9,123 bases of DNA from positions 1 to 9,123 of the forward strand of contig JAEOST010000328.1 in assembly GCA_016840245.1 (NCBI GenBank), given 5' to 3'. The position numbers and the translations under genes are program-made. A model generated the notes under the pieces. The model saw only the letters and a program-made list of their open reading frames with translations. It had not been told where the DNA came from and did no database searches. Positions 1-5,010 of this stretch are shown in pieces. Source of the stretch: Candidatus Thorarchaeota archaeon. GTDB taxonomy: Archaea; Asgardarchaeota; Thorarchaeia; Thorarchaeales; Thorarchaeaceae. The stretch's first letter is position 1. Every line of letters begins with the position of its first letter.

Positions 1-2
1 CA

Positions 3-86
3 ACAGGTTGGTGCATGCATCCTATGGTATCAACAAATATGAAAGATTATATGGGGGCTGAATCGACCCAATCATCAGCAGTCTAA
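3..86 (+). CDS. C-terminal tail of an unidentified upstream gene (partial)
   Basis: A reading frame is open from the left edge of the window to a TAA at 84-86, giving a 27-residue C-terminus (starting TGWCMHPMVSTN, ending STQSSAV). The stop codon directly abuts an ATG at 87, as is common between co-transcribed archaeal genes, so this is probably the gene before mvhD in the same operon. From family knowledge the neighbour of mvhD is often a heterodisulfide reductase subunit (HdrA/B/C), but this tail shows no recognisable cysteine cluster and I cannot assign it. A chance open frame of this length is possible, hence the low confidence. Confidence 0.35.
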   Translation, partial: TGWCMHPMVSTNMKDYMGAESTQSSAV

Positions 87-88
87 AT

Positions 89-94
89 GGGTGA
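89..94 (+). promoter_or_regulatory. Shine-Dalgarno sequence deciding the mvhD start
   Basis: GGGTGA lies 10 bases before the ATG at 105 and resembles the archaeal anti-16S complement GGTGA. It falls just downstream of the alternative ATG at 87, so it can serve only the start at 105. Confidence 0.5.
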
Positions 95-104
95 ATTCAA
101 ATCT

Positions 105-515
105 ATGCCTCCTAAAGACATGAGGATTGTGGCGCTGGGTTGTATGCAGTGCATGTATGCAGCGAGCGACCTAGCGGGAACGATGAAGTTGCAGTACGAC
201 ATCACGTCAAGGATAATCAGAATGCCGTGCACAGCGAGGCTGGACATCAACTTCATCCTGAAGGCGCTGCAAGAGGGTGCGGATGGTGTGTTGATCATTG
301 GGTGCCATCCCGGAGACTGTGCGTACAAGACGGGGAATCTGGGAGCTGAGAGGCGGGTCAGGTTTGCACGGAAGCTGATAGCAAGTCTGGGGATCGAGGA
401 GGGTCGTGTGAAGATGGTGATGGTCTCAGCAGCAGAGGGTGACAAGTTCGCCCAGGAGATCAACACCTTCGCGGATGAGATACGAGAGATAGGCCCGAAC
501 CCGATACGAATGTAA
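105..515 (+). CDS. mvhD: MvhD-family iron-sulfur protein (F420-non-reducing/methyl-viologen hydrogenase delta subunit type)
   Basis: MvhD proteins carry a [2Fe-2S] cluster and pass electrons between a hydrogenase or other dehydrogenase and the flavin-bifurcating heterodisulfide reductase HdrA, in the cytoplasm. Visible here: the N-terminal Cys-x-x-Cys (GCMQC), the ADxAG-like segment (SDLAGT), the MPCTARLD block, ADGVLIIGCHPGDCAYKTGN with its two cysteines, and the C-terminal SAAEGDKFAQEI. Length (136 residues) matches the family. Methanogen proteins have CCNWC where this one has GCMQC. Two starts are possible: ATG 87, abutting the previous stop, or ATG 105. I prefer 105 because GGGTGA at 89-94 is a well-spaced ribosome binding site and because the distance to the first cysteine then fits the methanogen protein. 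Its last ~105 bases recur downstream at 1966-2052, 2947-3051 and 3835-3847. Confidence 0.88.
   Translation: MPPKDMRIVALGCMQCMYAASDLAGTMKLQYDITSRIIRMPCTARLDINFILKALQEGADGVLIIGCHPGDCAYKTGNLGAERRVRFARKLIASLGIEEGRVKMVMVSAAEGDKFAQEINTFADEIREIGPNPIRM
444..515 (+). repeat. mvhD 3'-end repeat, copy 1 (in the intact gene)
   Basis: The last 72 bases of mvhD, including its TAA stop, form the reference copy of a direct repeat. Copy 2 (1981-2052) matches at 68 of 72 positions and copy 3 (2980-3051) at 63 of 72, counted by hand without gaps. The terminal bases gatacgaatgt (503-513) are also found in copy 4 (3835-3847). Confidence 0.85.
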
Positions 516-563
516 ATCTATACTAATCACTATGCGATTTGAAGCGTGATACTAGGACAAGAA

Positions 564-1928
564 TTACGAAGGTGGCATAGATTTCTCCGGCTGTCGTTTT
601 ACTAGCACAATAACTACCAAGATGATTGATACTATACATATACTTCCAGCCCAAAATGGTATGTTGGTCAGAATGGGGCCAGACGGATTATTTGTCGAGA
701 AATTTGTATTGGTTTCCTGCTCACCAAACTCCTTAATCCATGTCGTATCAGACGCATACTTTCTGACAAAAACATGCTCGAAATATGTTGTTCTAATAGA
801 ATCACTTTCTGCTCTACTATTGTCCAAATCTGCATTGTTATTGAATTCTTGATTATCTGAATAACCTCTCCCCAAAATAATTAATTTCGGTGGTTCCATG
901 AAGGTTGCAGGACTTCCCCAATTATCAAAATATTGAAAGACTTTTCCATCACTTGAGCTGTATTGAGATCCTATTTCATCACCAGTGGATACAATCCTAA
1001 GATCAATTTCCCGTGGATAATATTGTAAATCTTGTTCAGAACCTCGCGTATCTATAGATGCGTTAATTTTGATACTTGCCATAAGATGGTCATAGCTACG
1101 TCCAGTCCTGTACCATGAGTAAGTACCCCAGTAAGCAATGACTCCTGCACTCCAGTAATTATGACTTGATATTGCTGGACCTTCATCAGGGTCGGGTATT
1201 AGTCTGGTATGAACAGTGAACTCAGTTAGTTGCGGAGCATCTTTCTCGATATGACAAAATCTGTCCTCATACTGTTCTATCTTTAACATTCCATTCTCAA
1301 TGCTTGCTTCACCACCACCTTCATCTTCATTCCATCCATTTCCTACAAGAGTTGAGTTTGGCCTCTCAAAATCATCAAATAAGACAAAGGTTGCATTACC
1401 ATTACTAATAGTATCTGCTTGATTGTTTCCATAGTAGAGAAAGATTGACACGTCGTCTGCAAAATCTGCTGAAATTTCAACCCAAAAGATTGCATAATCA
1501 CTTAGAACACTTCTCTCACACCAGTAGTCTAAGAGTGTAAAACCATCTGCTGCTGTGAATCTTATATCATCAAAATCTGGTTGGCATAACGCATTGATAC
1601 CATAATCTACAGTACCTGTTGCATATTGACCACATCCTTGCCAATTATAGTTGATATAAAATGGAAGATTGAAATTCGTTCCTGCTTCTGGTGGTTTCTC
1701 AAATGTGAACATGTATCTATATTGCCATGCTGAAAGCCATTCAGCATTGGAATTAGTTGAAAGACTATTCATCTTGCTGAGGTGAGGATTACTATATTGT
1801 ATGTTGTACTCATTGAGAGTGATAGTCAGATTCAATGGTAATAGTAAAAGAAACGCGACACCCCACTTATACTTCAAGTATTCACAAACACTCCAACTGA
1901 ATGGATTGTTATTTTTTGATATATCCAT
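564..1928 (-). CDS. DUF2341-domain surface protein with N- and C-terminal membrane segments
   Basis: Predicted 454-residue envelope protein. A hydrophobic segment at about residues 22-38 looks like a signal sequence. A DUF2341 domain at about 65-190 shows WLSAWQYRY, DDIRFTAADGFTLLDYW, IFWVEI, IFLYYGNNQA and FVLFDDFE. A beta-rich, lectin/LamG-like part follows and ends in EHVFVRKYAS (~384-393). A last hydrophobic helix (~424-443) is followed by basic KRQ, so the protein is probably anchored with the bulk outside. DUF2341 is associated with secreted or surface beta-sandwich proteins in archaea; no ligand is known. The open frame extends to 2102, but its first 58 residues would be antisense of the mvhD repeat, so I start at ATG 1928. 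Visibly A/T-rich, consistent with acquisition. Confidence 0.75.
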   Translation of the reverse strand: MDISKNNNPFSWSVCEYLKYKWGVAFLLLLPLNLTITLNEYNIQYSNPHLSKMNSLSTNSNAEWLSAWQYRYMFTFEKPPEAGTNFNLPFYINYNWQGCGQYATGTVDYGINALCQPDFDDIRFTAADGFTLLDYWCERSVLSDYAIFWVEISADFADDVSIFLYYGNNQADTISNGNATFVLFDDFERPNSTLVGNGWNEDEGGGEASIENGMLKIEQYEDRFCHIEKDAPQLTEFTVHTRLIPDPDEGPAISSHNYWSAGVIAYWGTYSWYRTGRSYDHLMASIKINASIDTRGSEQDLQYYPREIDLRIVSTGDEIGSQYSSSDGKVFQYFDNWGSPATFMEPPKLIILGRGYSDNQEFNNNADLDNSRAESDSIRTTYFEHVFVRKYASDTTWIKEFGEQETNTNFSTNNPSGPILTNIPFWAGSICIVSIILVVIVLVKRQPEKSMPPS

Positions 1929-1954
1929 TGTCCTGTGAATGATAACACATACTT

Positions 1955-1966
1955 TGCATATAGCTG
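1955..1966 (-). promoter_or_regulatory. Possible TATA box for the DUF2341 gene
   Basis: Read on the minus strand this segment is CAGCTATATGCA, about 30 bases upstream of the ATG at 1928. The spacing would give a very short leader. It is the only TATA-like stretch close to that start. Confidence 0.3.
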
Positions 1967-2052
1967 TGCCTGATGGAAGCAAGTTCGCACAGGAGATCAA
2001 CACCTTCGCAGACGAGATACGAGAGATAGGCCCGAACCCGATACGAATGTGA
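1966..2052 (+). repeat. mvhD 3'-end repeat, copy 2 (gene fragment)
   Basis: In the plus-strand reading frame this encodes VPDGSKFAQEI..., continuing to ...IGPNPIRM and a TGA stop; it is the C-terminus of MvhD without the rest of the gene. Over the last 72 bases it differs from copy 1 at four positions: three silent third-codon changes and TAA versus TGA. Similarity fades upstream of about 1972. It lies between the start of the DUF2341 gene and the toxin-antitoxin operon. The silent pattern implies it came from a functional mvhD rather than from in-place copying of dead sequence. Confidence 0.85.
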
Positions 2053-2077
2053 TACTCTAAGAGGAAGAAAGACTTAT

Positions 2078-2102
2078 GTGTGCAAAATAATATAATGCAC
2101 AC
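2078..2102. promoter_or_regulatory. Inverted repeat and TATA-like spacer: candidate operator/promoter of the toxin-antitoxin operon
   Basis: Arms GTGTGCA (2078-2084) and TGCACAC (2096-2102) are perfect inverted repeats around an 11-base spacer, aaataatataa. The right arm ends 5 bases before the antitoxin ATG. Ribbon-helix-helix antitoxins commonly repress their own promoter by binding such palindromes, so this is a good autoregulation candidate. The A/T spacer begins about 23-25 bases before the ATGs at 2108 and 2111, which would suit a leaderless transcript; no Shine-Dalgarno is visible. Confidence 0.5.
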
Positions 2103-2107
2103 GACCC

Positions 2108-2425
2108 ATGATGGAAACAGTGACAGCTAGACTGCCAGAAGAGATGATTAAGAAGCTCGAACTCATTGCCAGAGAGGAGCATATAGACCGCTCCGAACTG
2201 ATCAGAAGAGCTCTCGATATAGGAATCCAGAAATTTCTCTTAGAACGAGCACTCAAGGCATACAGAGAGAGGCAGGTGTCACTGTGGAAGGCTGCAGAAA
2301 TGGCAGGAATCTCACTAAGAGCAATGATGCAAGAGGCCGACAGGGTATCAATCCCGATATCCTATGATGTGGAAGACTTGGAGCGTGACTTAGCATTTGT
2401 CAAGGATCAAGAAAGTGGTCAGTAA
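2108..2425 (+). CDS. UPF0175 / ribbon-helix-helix antitoxin
   Basis: A 105-residue protein. Residues 3-45 (ETVTARLPEEMIKKLELIAREE...DRSELIRRALDIG) form a ribbon-helix-helix DNA-binding unit. Residues 45-95 match UPF0175, with YRERQVSLWKAAEMAGIS, then IPISYDVEDLERDL. UPF0175 proteins are antitoxins of PIN-type toxins in archaea and cyanobacteria; they neutralise the toxin and repress the operon. Its 3' end overlaps the next gene, a DUF3368 toxin, by 29 bases, the usual antitoxin-first order. The start is ATG 2108 or the adjacent ATG 2111; later starts would remove the beta strand that contacts DNA. A candidate operator lies immediately upstream (2078-2102). Confidence 0.85.
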   Translation: MMETVTARLPEEMIKKLELIAREEHIDRSELIRRALDIGIQKFLLERALKAYRERQVSLWKAAEMAGISLRAMMQEADRVSIPISYDVEDLERDLAFVKDQESGQ

Positions 2426-2918
2426 TGCCAGTCCTTTGATCTATCTTGCAAGTGTAGGTAAGCTAGCTCTTCTAAAGGACCTGTTTCAGGCTGTCATGAT
2501 TCCAGAGGAGGTATTTGAGGAGGTATGTGGTCTCCAGAAGTCTCCTGACTCGATTGTGGTGAACGACGCAGTCAGTGAAGAATGGATACGTGTAGAGCCC
2601 TCAGTTACTGGAGATGCGAAGCGATTGGCAGAAGGGTCTGGTATCCAGATAGGTGAGGCTGCAGCAGTACTGCTTGCCAAGAGTGAAGATGCTCTTCTTC
2701 TGATTGATGATAAGATGGGCCGGAGTACAGCAGAAGTCCTTGGGATCAGTTGTTTAGGAACAGTTGGTGTCCTTCTACGTGCTCTCTCAGAGTTACTACT
2801 CACACTAAATGAACTCACTCTAGTCCTTGAAAGAATGATTGATCTAGGATTCAGATTGGACTCCAAAGTCTATATCCAAGTACTGAAAGTTGCAAAGGAT
2901 ATTGAAGGTAACAGATAG
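2397..2918 (+). CDS. DUF3368-family PIN-domain toxin (predicted RNase)
   Basis: A 173-residue protein of the DUF3368 branch of PIN nucleases, typical partners of UPF0175 antitoxins. Visible blocks: VVSNASPLIYLASVGKLALL (7-26), MIPEEVFEEV (34-43), IQIGEAAAVLLA (83-94), LLLIDDKMGRSTAEVLGI (100-117) and GTVGVLLRA (121-129). Acidic candidates for metal binding are Glu42, Glu87, Asp104 and Asp105. The first catalytic Asp of classical PIN domains is Asn10 here, a substitution I recall in many DUF3368 members. There is no ATG near the N-terminus: the start is TTG 2397, 8 bases after GTGA (2385-2388), or GTG 2415. Overlap with the antitoxin implies translational coupling. Whether it is an active nuclease cannot be told from sequence. 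Confidence 0.82.
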   Translation: MSRIKKVVSNASPLIYLASVGKLALLKDLFQAVMIPEEVFEEVCGLQKSPDSIVVNDAVSEEWIRVEPSVTGDAKRLAEGSGIQIGEAAAVLLAKSEDALLLIDDKMGRSTAEVLGISCLGTVGVLLRALSELLLTLNELTLVLERMIDLGFRLDSKVYIQVLKVAKDIEGNR

Positions 2919-2946
2919 AATTCCATTTGATGCATGATACAGCAGA

Positions 2947-3051
2947 AAGATGGTCTTCGTGAGTGCAGCCGAGGGAAACAAGTTCGCTCAGGAGATCAAC
3001 ACCTTCGCGGATGAGATACGCGAGATAGGCCTGAATCCGATTAGACTCTAG
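2947..3051 (+). pseudogene. mvhD 3'-end repeat, copy 3 (remnant of an MvhD gene)
   Basis: The frame encodes KMVFVSAAEGNKFAQE..., ending ...IGLNPIRL and a TAG stop, homologous without gaps to the last 105 bases of mvhD (411-515). I count 86 of 105 identical bases; most differences are silent, with four amino-acid replacements (Met to Phe, Asp to Asn, Pro to Leu, Met to Leu). An ATG at 2950 could in principle start a 33-residue peptide, but no ribosome binding site is evident, so I treat it as a fragment. It closes the toxin-antitoxin block and is the most diverged of the long copies, indicating an older insertion or a different paralog as source. Confidence 0.8.
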
Positions 3052-3182
3052 TCAAAGTCTCATATGACTCAGACACTCAATACAATAATTCGAATTAGTT
3101 CAAACATCTAGACATCCCAGGGCTACGGGTTGCGCTGTTCGAACAATAGTAAAAGGAAGCAGAGAAGAACACACGAAATCGT

Positions 3183-3836
3183 ATGATTGCCGAACGACTT
3201 CCGGATATGACAGGAAAAGTGCGTGTGTTAATCCTGTATGGTGTCTTACAGTTCTTTCTCTTGACATTCTTGGCTGCATTCTTCTACCCTGGAGGATATG
3301 ACTACTTCAACTATTACTTCAGCGATTTGGGAGCAGTGACAGCAAGGAATAGTGATGTGAATACGACATCTGCAATATTGTTCTTCATTGCATTAGCAAC
3401 TGTTTCGATTACCCTTGTACCCTATTGGCTTGGACTCTTCAAATTCTTCAGCCAATCTAGAGTTGAGAGAATCTCAAGCCTATTAGGATCAGTGGTGGGA
3501 TTGATTTGCTCTCCCGTTTTGATAGGAGTTGCCCTGTTTACTATCGACACTCAACTAGAGATACATTTCGTACTAGTGCTAGTTCAGTTCTCTCTCTTTT
3601 CGATTGCTATTCTTCTTTATTCTATAGCCATCCTGCTTGGGCGAAGGTATCCATATTTGTACGGACTCGTTGGCTTGATTGTGCTTGCCATTGGTGTTGT
3701 TCTTATGGTGGATCCAATTGGTCCATATGCGGCTCTTCTCCAGAAGATTGCAGTTTATAGCTATTTTCTTTGGGTTGTGATTATGATGTACCAATTCAGA
3801 TTGAAAACCAGAATTGAGAAACATGATGGAACTTGA
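3183..3836 (+). CDS. DUF998-like six-helix integral membrane protein
   Basis: A 217-residue protein with six hydrophobic helices at about 14-36, 62-88, 98-120, 129-152, 158-178 and 188-204. After helix 1 it carries FYPGG followed by YFSDLGAVTARN (45-56), the signature loop of DUF998 membrane proteins (YFSDLG-like). The family has no established biochemical role. The start is ATG 3183 or Met9; no clear Shine-Dalgarno helps. It sits alone between mvhD repeat copies 3 and 4, and its TGA stop (3834-3836) overlaps the beginning of copy 4. It is probably cargo of the accessory stretch. Confidence 0.7.
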   Translation: MIAERLPDMTGKVRVLILYGVLQFFLLTFLAAFFYPGGYDYFNYYFSDLGAVTARNSDVNTTSAILFFIALATVSITLVPYWLGLFKFFSQSRVERISSLLGSVVGLICSPVLIGVALFTIDTQLEIHFVLVLVQFSLFSIAILLYSIAILLGRRYPYLYGLVGLIVLAIGVVLMVDPIGPYAALLQKIAVYSYFLWVVIMMYQFRLKTRIEKHDGT

Positions 3837-3847
3837 TACGAATGTGA
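3835..3847 (+). repeat. mvhD 3'-end repeat, copy 4 (13-base remnant)
   Basis: gatacgaatgtga exactly repeats the last 13 bases of copy 2 (2040-2052) and shares its first 11-12 bases with the end of mvhD itself (503-514). Similarity continues weakly to the right (tac versus cac). It marks the right edge of the DUF998 block. A 13-base match at this position is unlikely by chance, but it is short. Confidence 0.5.
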
Positions 3848-3900
3848 CACATCGGACTTTTCCGGGATTTTACACCACACGAGTATGATGTCATCAGCAG

Positions 3901-3912
3901 TATCTTTATTTG
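3901..3912 (+). promoter_or_regulatory. Possible TATA box for the riboswitch-crcB transcript
   Basis: The A/T-rich segment tatctttatttg lies about 30-40 bases before the first riboswitch base. A transcription start about 25 bases downstream would include the whole aptamer. The match to the archaeal TATA consensus is moderate. Confidence 0.35.
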
Positions 3913-3940
3913 ATACACACAAAGAAACCCGACTTGCTTA

Positions 3941-3993
3941 GGTGATGAAGTCCACCGCGACTCTGTCGGAACCGCCTCGAGCTGATGACTTCT
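3941..3993 (+). ncRNA. Fluoride riboswitch (crcB motif)
   Basis: Conserved elements of the fluoride aptamer are present in order: GGTGATG, then GAAGTC (3947-3952), CACC, AACCGC, and CTGATGACTTC. GAAGTC pairs perfectly with GACTTC (3987-3992) to form the main stem. GGTG (3941-3944) pairs with CACC (3953-3956) as the pseudoknot. An extra hairpin CGAC-tct-GTCG (3958-3968) occupies the variable linker, and the stem before CTGATG is short (GC...GC). It lies 20 bases upstream of the crcB start, where this class controls fluoride exporters. A TTTT run follows the closing stem (3993-3996). Whether control acts on transcription or translation cannot be decided. Confidence 0.9.
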
Positions 3994-4011
3994 TTTATAC
4001 AGAGTGATTTC

Positions 4012-4410
4012 ATGAGAGAACTGTTGTTAGTAGGCATAGGTGGATTTGTCGGAGCGATACTCCGGTATATACTCTCAAGTATAGTCCAAGATAATAACTC
4101 GATATTCCCGGTAGGAACGCTAGTCGTGAACTTTGTAGGCACTCTATTGTTAGGCCTAGTGGTCTATTCAGCAGAGTTGGTCGAGTTCATCTCTCCAGAC
4201 ATTCGAATCTTTCTCACAATTGGAGTATTTGGTGCATTTACGACCATGTCAACCTTTGGTCTTGAAGCCTTCACGATGTTTGAAGATGGTAAATTCCTGG
4301 TGCTAATGGTCTACATAGTTGGAACAGTGGTACTGGTATTCCTTGGAATGTTCACTGCGAAGGTGTCCGTGAACTTAGTTAGCCAGAGTCTTCAGATGAC
4401 AGGATCATAG
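4012..4410 (+). CDS. crcB: CrcB/Fluc fluoride channel
   Basis: Fluc proteins are small dual-topology membrane channels that assemble as antiparallel dimers and let toxic fluoride leave the cell. The 132-residue product has four hydrophobic helices and family motifs: GGFVGAILRY (10-19), FPVGTLVVNFVGTLLLG (32-48) with the conserved Asn40, and GVFGAFTTMSTFGLE (71-85). In the last motif the usual TTFSTF is TTMSTF, so one pore-lining Phe is Met. A longer frame beginning at ATG 3985 would start inside the riboswitch stem, so ATG 4012 is chosen; GAGTGA (4002-4007) is a plausible ribosome binding site. Only one copy is present, consistent with a homodimer. The upstream fluoride riboswitch independently supports the function. 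Confidence 0.95.
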   Translation: MRELLLVGIGGFVGAILRYILSSIVQDNNSIFPVGTLVVNFVGTLLLGLVVYSAELVEFISPDIRIFLTIGVFGAFTTMSTFGLEAFTMFEDGKFLVLMVYIVGTVVLVFLGMFTAKVSVNLVSQSLQMTGS

Positions 4411-4429
4411 TATTAGTTTTATAGATTGA

Positions 4430-4900
4430 TCACTGATTCTGTCGAGCCTGCTCAAGTGCCTTAATCACATCGGGCTCATCTGGATATATCCTCAGGTACT
4501 TTTCAGAGAGGCTTTCTACCTCTTCCCAGTTCTCTAACTCAATTTGACAGCAGACTGCATAATACAGGGCACTCTGATAGGACGGAACCTCATCAAGAAT
4601 CTCTGTGAATATTCCAAGGGCCTCCTGCCACATTCCCTCCTCGTATTTTCCTACTCCCTCTCCAAGTCTTCTCCAGACACGATTTCCGAATACCCAGCTC
4701 CCATACCCCATCACACCCATAGCAACCAGTACTAGATCATGAACTAGACCCACACAAAAACCAATGACAAAGGCCATCGGAACCTCAATATTACTAAATC
4801 CAATAACCGCAAGCAGTGCGGCGCCAATCCCCCAGATTACAGGGGGGTAGACTACCTGTAGCAATACTCGTAATCGAGTGGGTCTCTCTAGTTTTGGCAT
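4430..4900 (-). CDS. Membrane-anchored TPR-repeat protein
   Basis: A 156-residue protein. Two hydrophobic helices (about 15-35 and 42-67) lie at the N-terminus, followed by a basic segment (NRVWRR) and a helical region at ~80-150 with tetratricopeptide spacing: KYEEGMWQEALGIFTEILDEVPSYQSAL, then a second helix pair ENWEEVESLSEKYLRIYPDEPDVIKAL. TPRs mediate protein-protein contacts; the binding face is probably cytoplasmic next to the membrane. The partner is unknown. The start is ATG 4900, with GTG 4903 immediately before as alternative; GATGAG precedes both. It converges on crcB with 19 bases between stop codons. Confidence 0.65.
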   Translation of the reverse strand: MPKLERPTRLRVLLQVVYPPVIWGIGAALLAVIGFSNIEVPMAFVIGFCVGLVHDLVLVAMGVMGYGSWVFGNRVWRRLGEGVGKYEEGMWQEALGIFTEILDEVPSYQSALYYAVCCQIELENWEEVESLSEKYLRIYPDEPDVIKALEQARQNQ

Positions 4901-4963
4901 CACTCATCAAAGCCAATTCATGGTAACCATCTTAATAGATGTCCTATGCGAGTAGATTTTGAC

Positions 4964-4973
4964 GATATATTTA
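4964..4973 (+). promoter_or_regulatory. TATA box for the YbaK-family gene
   Basis: gatatattta is a good archaeal TATA element. A start of transcription about 25 bases downstream (near 4994) would exclude the TTG at 4990 and supports translation from ATG 5011. Confidence 0.45.
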
Positions 4974-5010
4974 CAAAACATCAAGACTGTTGGAGTCAGG
5001 GGTCTTGTTG

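Larger units (their letters stand above)
516..3847. mobile_element. Putative accessory island or cassette array inserted behind mvhD
   Basis: This stretch holds three cargo blocks: a DUF2341 surface protein, a toxin-antitoxin pair and a DUF998-like membrane protein. Each is closed on the right by a direct copy of the mvhD 3' terminus. The layout is what site-specific integration into the 3' end of a gene leaves behind: the target gene stays intact and displaced 3' ends mark the far borders. The DUF2341 block is visibly richer in A+T than mvhD. No integrase, transposase or terminal inverted repeat is visible, so the mechanism is inferred. An alternative is decay of tandem mvhD paralogs, with only their 3' ends surviving. 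Confidence 0.45.

Noticed and set aside
622..852. Plus-strand 76-residue frame opposite the DUF2341 gene
   Set aside because: It is a shadow of the minus-strand gene, with no family resemblance or ribosome binding site.
1929..2102. N-terminal extension of the DUF2341 reading frame by 58 residues
   Set aside because: It is largely the antisense translation of the mvhD repeat copy 2 and lacks a signal-peptide shape; the hydrophobic N-terminus follows ATG 1928.
3126..3147. tRNA T-arm-like sequence (gttcgaac) before the DUF998 gene
   Set aside because: No acceptor, D or anticodon arms can be paired around it; it is only an 8-base palindrome. A second palindrome, aattcgaatt (3087-3096), shares the ttcgaa core, but the pair is too weak to call a regulatory site.
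3853..3870. Small hairpin cgga-cttt-tccg followed by T residues, as a terminator after the DUF998 gene
   Set aside because: A four-base stem with a weak T-run is too little to support a terminator call.
72..3901. Shared 11-mer tcatcagcagt at 72-82 and 3891-3901, possibly island ends
   Set aside because: Several 11-base matches are expected by chance in 9 kb, and the positions do not coincide with the mvhD-repeat borders.
3985..4011. Nine-residue N-terminal extension of CrcB
   Set aside because: The ATG at 3985 lies within the riboswitch sequence CTGATGACTTC; ATG 4012 matches the family start.
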